This document shows, in pieces, positions 53,740-61,700 of a stretch of DNA of 64,000 nucleotides. Source of the DNA: an uncultured Clostridia bacterium (lineage in GTDB: Bacteria; Bacillota; Clostridia; Christensenellales; Aristaeellaceae); assembly GCA_946536315.1 (NCBI GenBank), contig CAMNEH010000002.1, positions 1 to 64,000 on the forward strand, in the 5' to 3' direction. The stretch's first letter is position 1; every line of letters begins with the position of its first letter. The notes under the pieces were generated by a model that was not told the origin of the DNA, did no database searches, and saw nothing but the letters and a program-made list of their open reading frames with translations. A program made the translations under genes and the position numbers.

Positions 53740-55677
53740 TCAGTTCTCTTTCGTCATGCCTTCGTCGGACAGCGGACCGTCGTAGGCCAGGCACAGCATG
53801 GTCAGGTCGTCAAATTGCGGCGCATCGCCCACGAACGCGGATACCGCCCCGTCCAGCGACCGTACGATTTCCTCCGGCGCATCCGCCGCCGCGCTGTTCA
53901 GGGCATTCAGCATCCTGTCCGTACCAAACATTTCCTCATGGGCATTGGTCGCCTCCGCGACGCCGTCCGTATAGACCAGGAAGCGCGCGCCGGGTTCCAG
54001 CGCCACCGTATACTCCCGGTACCGCACCCCGGACATGCCGCCCAGCACAAAGCCGTGCTTATCATTGAGCAGCTCGAACGCCCCATGGGGGTGTCTGATG
54101 ACAGGATACTCGTGTCCCGCGTTGGCGGCAGTCAGGATGCCCGTCGAGATTTCCAGCACCCCCAGCCACACGGTGACGAACATTTCCTCCGGGTTTCGGG
54201 CGCAAATATCCTCGTTGACCATCTTCAGGATCGCCGCGGGGCTCTTTTCCTGCTTGGCCACATGGCGGATCAGAGAGCTGGACAGCATCATGAACAGCGC
54301 CGCCGGGACGCCCTTGCCGGATACGTCGCCGATCACCAGGCACAGATGATCGTCATCCATCAGGAAAAAATCATACAGGTCGCCGCCGACCTCCTTCGCG
54401 GGCGTCATGGCGGCGAAGATGTCAAACTCCTTCCTGTCCGGGAAGGGGGGAAATTCTTTGGGAAGCATACTGGTCTGAATGCGGACCGCCAGCGCGAGCT
54501 CCGTGCCGATGCGCGCGTTCTCCAGCGCCAGCGCGCGGCGTTCCCGCGCCGCAATCGCATAGTGGTCTGCCACCGCGAAAGCCATCAGCAGCAGCGCGGC
54601 GGTCGGCAGCCACAGGATATGCGTGATATAGCCCAGCTGATACAGGCCATAGCTGCCGGCCACGCCGAGGACGATCATCCCCGCGCAGACGCCCGCGCTG
54701 ACGATCATTCTGAGCCGCAGGAACAGGAAGGCCGCGACAGCGCTGAGCGCGAACAGCACGGCCAGCTGGACGGCGTTGTTCACTTCCGTTTTATAATGGC
54801 CCTCCAGCAGGCACTGGATGACGTTCGCCTGGTATTCCACCCCATACATCGGCACGCCTTTATTGATGGAGGTGAAATAAGCGTCCTGCAGCGACGCGGC
54901 GTAGGGGCCGATCAGGACGATCTTGTTCGCCCAGAACCCGGCGGGGAGTTCCCCGCTGATCAGGCCCGCGATCGACGCGCCTTCGTAATAATCCCCCGGC
55001 TGCGCCGTCATGGGCACATAAAAGTGACCGGTAGCGTTCACCGGCGGCGGAACGATGGTTTTTCCCTGCCGCTCCATGAAGGCCCGCGCGGTTTCATACG
55101 CCATGGAATACACGCGCCGTCCGTTTTCGGGCTGCACATACAAAAGCGCGTGCCGCAGGATGCCGTCCGTATCGAGCATGGCGTTGATATGGCCCTGCGT
55201 CGTATACGCGGCCAGCTCAAAATAGGGCTGCACATAATTGACGACGGCGGAAGCGTTCAGGGACACGGCGCGGCCATCCGCATACTTCACCTGATCGCCG
55301 TATTCCGCCATGGACGCGGTGACGACGTTGCCCAGCGCCGCGGCCGCCCCCGCCAGGCGAAGGTCCGCCTCGTCCGTCGTTTCCCCGGCGTACAGGATGT
55401 CCACAGCGACCACCGCCGGGAGATTGTCCGGGTCAGCCGCCAGCGCCTCCAGCGCCGACGCGACGACCGTCCTGTCCCAGGTGTTGTAGGGGCCGAACTG
55501 CTCCAGCGCGTTCTCATCGATCCCGATGATGACAATATCCGTCGACGTCACGCCCGGGTGCTGGAAGTAGGCGTCCTGCATCCAGCGGTCCGCCGGTTTG
55601 AGCGCCCCGGATGCGGCCAGCGCTGTCACCAGCAGCGCGGCAACCAGGGGAATCAGGAATTGTCCCGATTTCTTCAT
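53740..55677 (-). CDS. CHASE2 domain, transmembrane segments and SpoIIE/PP2C-type phosphatase
   Basis: CHASE2 'DIVIIGIDENALEQFGPYNTWDRTVVASALEAL'; three TM helices; 'GGDLYDFFLMDDDHLCLVIGDVSGKGVPAALFM'; 'LVYTDGVAEATNA'; 'FDDLTMLCLAY'. Confidence 0.93.
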   Translation of the reverse strand: MKKSGQFLIPLVAALLVTALAASGALKPADRWMQDAYFQHPGVTSTDIVIIGIDENALEQFGPYNTWDRTVVASALEALAADPDNLPAVVAVDILYAGETTDEADLRLAGAAAALGNVVTASMAEYGDQVKYADGRAVSLNASAVVNYVQPYFELAAYTTQGHINAMLDTDGILRHALLYVQPENGRRVYSMAYETARAFMERQGKTIVPPPVNATGHFYVPMTAQPGDYYEGASIAGLISGELPAGFWANKIVLIGPYAASLQDAYFTSINKGVPMYGVEYQANVIQCLLEGHYKTEVNNAVQLAVLFALSAVAAFLFLRLRMIVSAGVCAGMIVLGVAGSYGLYQLGYITHILWLPTAALLLMAFAVADHYAIAARERRALALENARIGTELALAVRIQTSMLPKEFPPFPDRKEFDIFAAMTPAKEVGGDLYDFFLMDDDHLCLVIGDVSGKGVPAALFMMLSSSLIRHVAKQEKSPAAILKMVNEDICARNPEEMFVTVWLGVLEISTGILTAANAGHEYPVIRHPHGAFELLNDKHGFVLGGMSGVRYREYTVALEPGARFLVYTDGVAEATNAHEEMFGTDRMLNALNSAAADAPEEIVRSLDGAVSAFVGDAPQFDDLTMLCLAYDGPLSDEGMTKEN

Positions 55678-55706
55678 GTCGTTGACCTCGTTTCAGGAAC
55701 CATACA

Positions 55707-58700
55707 TCATTCCGTGCTCACCACTGTCAGCGTGCCCGTCGAGGTGGTGACGGTATAATTGCCCGCGCTTCCGCTGCTGAAGCTGTAGGTGAAGGTATTG
55801 TCGCTGGTGCCCACTTCGGTCTGGGCGCCGGTATAGGTGATCGATATCGCGTCGCTGCCGACCAGGCCCGTGACGGCCGCTTCATGGCAGGTCAGCGGCG
55901 TTCCGTCATATGGCTTTGAGTCCGAAGCCGACGTGATGGTGACCGCAGCAGGGCTGACCGTCAGCGTGCCCATATCCGCGTCAATCACATAGTTGCCCGG
56001 CTTCGCGCCGTTCCAGTGGATGGTGTAGCTGTTTTCGACAGCGCCGGCGTTGGTGATCGTGCCCGTCGCGGTGACGGTGATCGCCTCGTCCGGCGCCTGG
56101 CCGTAGACGCTCGCGCCCGCCGTCAGCGGCGTGCCGTCATAGGTTTTGCTGTCAGAATACGTGGTGACGGACAGCGTGGCCGGATTGACCGTGAGGGTGC
56201 CCAGGTTCTCCGTGACGCTGTAGTTGTCCCGGTTGACGCTCCCCCAGTCGATCGTGTATGTGTTGGTCGAGGAGCCGACGTCCGTCTGCGAGCCGTTGGG
56301 ATACACGCTCGGGTACTCGCCGTCAAGAAAGCCCGACATCGGCGCGGTGGTGTTCTCGATGGGCGCGCCGTTATACGTCTGGGTCCCGCCGCCGGTGGAA
56401 ATGGTCGCGCTCTTCCTGATCACCGTCAGGACGCCCGGCGATTTGGTCAGCGTATAGTTATTCGGGTCCGCGTCGCTCCAGACAATATCAAAGGTATTCG
56501 GCGCGTTTCCGGCGTTGGTCAGGCTGCCCGTGACCGTCACGGTGATCGATTCGCCCGCCACCAGGCCGGTCACGTGATAGGTGTCGCAGGTCAGAGGCGT
56601 TCCGTCGTACGTCTTGCTTCGGCCATCGGTGGCGACCGTCAGGGGCGCTTTGGTGACGGTCAGGGTTCCCTCGGTCACCGTGATATTGGTGAACCAGGAC
56701 GTGACATCCATCCCGCCCTTTGAAATTTCATAGTAGACGGTGTTCGGTGAGCTGCCCGCTTCGTACTGGACCGCGTCGGTCCCGACGGAATAATCCAGTC
56801 CGGCAGGCACGCCTGTCATGCTGGCTTCCGTATCGTAATGGGGATGGCCGTCATAGACCGCCGTCAGGGAGGCGGAGGTGACCTGGATGGGCGTGCTGTT
56901 CTTGTTCACCGTGAGGGTCCCCAGGCTTTCGACGATGGTATAGTTTCCGCTGTCAGCCGTGCCCCAGCTGATGGTATAGGTGTTGGGCGCGCTGCCCACG
57001 TTCTCAATGCTGCCGGTGGCGGTCACCGTGGCGGTTTCCCCGTCCGCAAGGCCGGTGACGGAGGCTTCCCCGCCGGTCAGCGCGGCGCCGTCATACGCTT
57101 TCTCTGCCGAAGCGGTGGTGACGGTCAGCGTCCGTTTGTCGACGGTCAGCGTGCCCTTGACCGTCTGAATGTTGGTAAACCACGAAGTGACGTCCGTGCC
57201 GCCCTTGCGGATGATCACGGCGGTCACGGTATTGTCGCCCGCGCCTACGTCCGTTTGGCTGCCGGTCACCGTCGCCTCGCAGGTCAGCCCGGCCGGGAGC
57301 CCGGTCACTGTAAAGCCATCGTCCGTCAGCGGCGCGCCGTCATAGGTTTTACCCGCGGAGGCGGCGGTGACCGTGACCGCGGCGCTGCTCGGCGTCACCG
57401 TCAGGGTGCCGAGCTCCTCTGTCACGGTATAGTTCGCGCTGTTCGCGGTGCCCCATTCGATCTCGCAGGTATTGGCCGTGGCGCCGACATCCGTGATGGT
57501 CCCCGTAGCGGTCGCCGTGGCCGTTTCGTCGCTCACCAGGCCCGTGATGGCCGCCTCCGCGCTCGTCAGCGGCGTGCCGTCGTAGGGCTTCGACGCGGAA
57601 CCGGTGGTCACCGTCGCCTCGCGCTTGGTCACGGTGAGGGTGCCGAGCGTTTCGGTGATGGTATAGTTGTCCGGATTGCCGCTCCAGCTGTTGATGGTAT
57701 AGGTATTCTCTGACGTGCCCACGTCCTTCTGGTAGCCGGTGGCCGTCACGTCCGGGTATTCGCCGTCCACGAAGCCGCTCATCGGCACGGAGGTGGCTAC
57801 GATCGGCTGGCCGTTATAGACCTGGGTTTCGGACTGGGTGGAGATGGTCGCCGGCCGCTTGCTGACGGTGAGGACGCCCAGGGTTGCCGCCACTTCATAG
57901 TTGTTTTCGTCAGCGTGGCTCCAGGTGATGCTGTAGGTATTCGGCGCGGTGCCGGCGTCGGTGATCGTGCCCGTCGTAGTCACTGCGATCTCATCGCCGT
58001 CCGCCAGGTCGGAGACCGTGCACAGGTCACTGGTCAGCGGGGTGCCGTCATACGTTTTGCTGGCTGAGCCGGTGGTGATGGTCAGGGGCGCTTTGCTGAC
58101 CGTCAGGGTGCCGAGGGTGCCGTCCGTTACCGTGTAGTTGCCCGCTTTGGCGGTGCCGTCCCAGGTGAGCGTATAGGTATTGGTCACGCTGCCCGCATTT
58201 GTGAGGGAAGCGCCGACGGCCGTCACGGTTTCGCCGTTCTGCAGGCCATCCACGTGCACCGCCGCGGTCAGCGGCGAGCCATCGTATTCCTTGCTCGCGG
58301 AATCGGTTGAGACGGTCAGCACGGCGGGCTCCACGGTGTTCGTGCCCGGCGTGATGCTTACGATTTCGTACTTGTCTTTCAGATCCGCCCTCAGGGAAGC
58401 GGTCACTTCGACAGAAACCGATCCGACATCCTTGATCGAGCCGGAGGTCATTGTTGCTTCAATGGCGGCCGTGGGCGTGTCGGCTGCAAGGATGCCTTCC
58501 CAGTGAAGCCCGTAAGTGTTCAGGGTCTTGCCGTCATAGGTCTTCGTTTTGCCCTTGACTGTCACGGTCACCGGCGCCTTGGTGACCGTCAGCGCGCCGG
58601 GGACCAGGCTCACGCCGGTGAAGCTCGACGTGCGGTCCTCATCATTCTGGTTATAGATGGTATAGCTGGTGATCGTGTTATCGCTCGTGCCGGGCAGCTT

Positions 58701-61700
58701 CTGTTCGCCGGACGTGACAGCTTCGGCGGTGAAGCCGGACGGGAGCCCGTCCACCGTATAATCAGAGCAGGTCTTCGTCATGCCGTTATAAACTCCTGTG
58801 ACGGATCCGGCGGTGATGGTGACCGGCGTGGTGTTGGCCGTCACGGTCAGTGTGCCGATCTCCTCCGAGACGATCTTGTAGTTGCCTTCTTTCGCGCTGC
58901 CCCAGCTGATGGTATACGTATTCTCCGCTGAACCGATATCAGTGATGGTGCCATTGGTGACTGCCGTGGCCGTCTCGCCGCTGATGAGCCCCATGACAGA
59001 GGCTTCCGGACTTGTGAGCGGGCTGCCATCGTATTCCTTGGATGCCGAACCGGTTTTGACCGTGATATTTTTCGGGTAGACCGTCAGCGTGCCCAGGATT
59101 TCTTGGATTTCATAATTATCTTTGTTGGTGCTGCCCCAATCAATGTCATAAGTGTTGGCGGAAGATCCGGCATCCTTCTGAGAGCCGGTAGTGGTGACGA
59201 TCGGATACTCGCCCTCCACGAAGCCGCTCAGCGACGCGCTGGTATTCGTTACCGTCGTGCCATTATAAGTTGTGACGACAGTTCCGGTGTTAATGGTCGC
59301 CTCACGTTTGCTGACCGTCAGGGTGCCGACGGTGGCGCTGATTTTGTAGTTATCCGGGTTTGCGCCATTCCAGTCGATGGTATAGCTGTTTTCCACCGAT
59401 CCGGCGTTTGTGATGGACGCCGCGGTCACCGTGATGGCGTCCGTCTCGGCGCTGCCGGTCACGGTGGCCGTGCCGGTCAGCGGCGTTCCATCATAGGTCT
59501 TGCTGTCCGTGTTGGTCGTGATGGTCAGCGTCCTGGGCTTGATGGTCACGGTGCTTGATGGCAGGGAGAGATTGTAATTGTCGCAAGCGGCGTTTGCCGA
59601 AATGATGGTGCATGTGCTGGGGTAGGTGCCCACGTCGGTGCCGCCGCCGCCCACTTCGATCAGGAACTCCGCGCCGCCCGGCAGTTTCAGCCTGTACGTT
59701 GTAACCGTCGGCCGGGTGATCGTATACCCCTCCAGGCCGTACGTCACGATTTGTCCGCCCGTTTGGGGGTAACCGTTATAAATCTCGGTCCCTTCTGCGC
59801 GGAAGCTGCCGTATTTGGGGTTGATCGTGAGGGAACCTTTGACCGTGGTGACATTCGTAAAGCTCGCGGTCACATCCCTGTTTTCACTGTCGAGGATCGT
59901 ATAGGCGGTCACCGTGTTGTCCGAGGTGCCTTTGTCTGTCTGGCTTCCTTCGACCGTGGCGGTGCAGGTGTAGCCGTCCGGCAGGCCGGTGACGGTAAAG
60001 TTGCTGTTGGTGAGCGGCGTGGCGTCGTAGGCTTTGCTGCTGCTGTGCGCTGTAATGACGATCCCGGCGGTGTTGCCCGTTACCTCCAGCGTGCCGAGGC
60101 TTTCCGTGATCGTGTAGTTGCCAGCTTTCGCGCCGTTCCAATCGATGGTATAGGTGTTGGCCGTCGTGCCTACGTCGGTGATTGTCCCGGTCGCGGTGAC
60201 CGTGGCGGTCTCGCCGGAGATGAGGCCGGTGATGCTCGCCTCGGCCTTGGTCAGCGGCGTGCCGTCGAACATCTTCGTGGCGGATCCCGTCGTGACGGTG
60301 GCCGGCGCCGGATGGACCGTCAGGGTACCGGGCTGCGTTTCGATGCCGGTGAAGAAGGCGGTCACATCCTGGCTGCCTTTCATGAGCTTGTAGGAGACGA
60401 TCTTGCTTTCGCTGCTGCCCGCGTCGGTCTGGCTGCCGGAGTACGTCGCCGTCAATACAACGCCTTCCGGGAAGACGCCGTCGATGTTGCATGCTTCGCA
60501 GCTCAGGGCTGTGCCGTCATAGGTTTTTTCCGGGGACGCGGCGGTAACTGTGATGGGCATGGTATTGGCGCTCACGGTCAGCGTGCCCAGACTTTCAGAA
60601 ATATCATAGTTTTCGGGATTCGTCGTACCCCAGTTGATGCTGTAGGTATTTTCAGCCGTGCCGACGTCCGTAATGGCGCCTGTCGCGGTAACGGTCACCA
60701 CCTCGTCAGGTGCCAGGCCAGTGATCCCCGCTTCATTCTCTGTCAGCGGCGTGCCGTCGTATTCCTTGGTATTGGAACCGGTGGTCACCGTCGCCTCACG
60801 CTTGGTCACGGTGAGGGTGCCGAGCGTTTCGGTGATGGCATAGTTGTCCGGATTGCCGCTCCAGCTGTTGATGGTATAGGTATTCTCTGACGTGCCCACG
60901 TCCTTCTGGTAGCCGGTGGCCGTCACGTCCGGGTATTCGCCGTCCACGAAACCGCTCATCGGTACGGAAGTCGCCACAATGGGCTGACCATTGTAGACCT
61001 GGGTTTCGGACTGGGTGGAAATGGTCGCCGAACGTTTGCTGACGGTGAGGACGCCTAGGGTTGCCGTCACTTCATAGTTGTCTTCGTCAGCGCCGCTCCA
61101 GGTGATACTGTAGGTATTCGGCGCGGTGCCGGCGTCGGTGATCGTGCCCGTCGTGGTCACTGCGATCTCATCGCCGTCCACCAGGCCGGAGACCGTGCAC
61201 AGGTCACTGGTCAGCGGGGTGCCGTCATAGGTCTTGCTGGCTGAGCCGGTTGTGATGGTCAAAGGCGCCTTTGTGATGGTCAGGGTGCCCAGGCTTTCCG
61301 TGATCTCATATTTATCTTTGTTGACCGTACCCCAGTCGACGGTACAGGTATTCTCGGCAGTCCCCACGTCGGTGATCGTACCGGTTGCGGTCACGTTGAT
61401 CTCGTCGCCATCCGCCAGGCCGGTCACGGTCACTTCCGCGTTGGTCAGGGCCGCTCCGTTATAGGGCCGGCTGGTCGATCCCGTGGAGATGGTCAGCGGT
61501 ATGGCGTTCACAGTCACTTCCGCGTTGGTGTATGAAATGCTGAAGTTCGACGCGCTGGTGGTGTTGAAGGCGCAGCTCCCGGCGAGCGTATGGGTCCCCA
61601 CGTCACCGGAGCCGAAACCTGTGACGGTCAGCACGATACTCTCATATTCGTAGGACAGTTTGAAGTTCGCTGTATAACCGTCGCTGGTGGGCGTCACGCT

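Noticed and set aside
53572-55758. 728-aa plus-strand ORF
   Set aside because: Antisense of LysR/CHASE2-SpoIIE genes; no domain, low-complexity composition.
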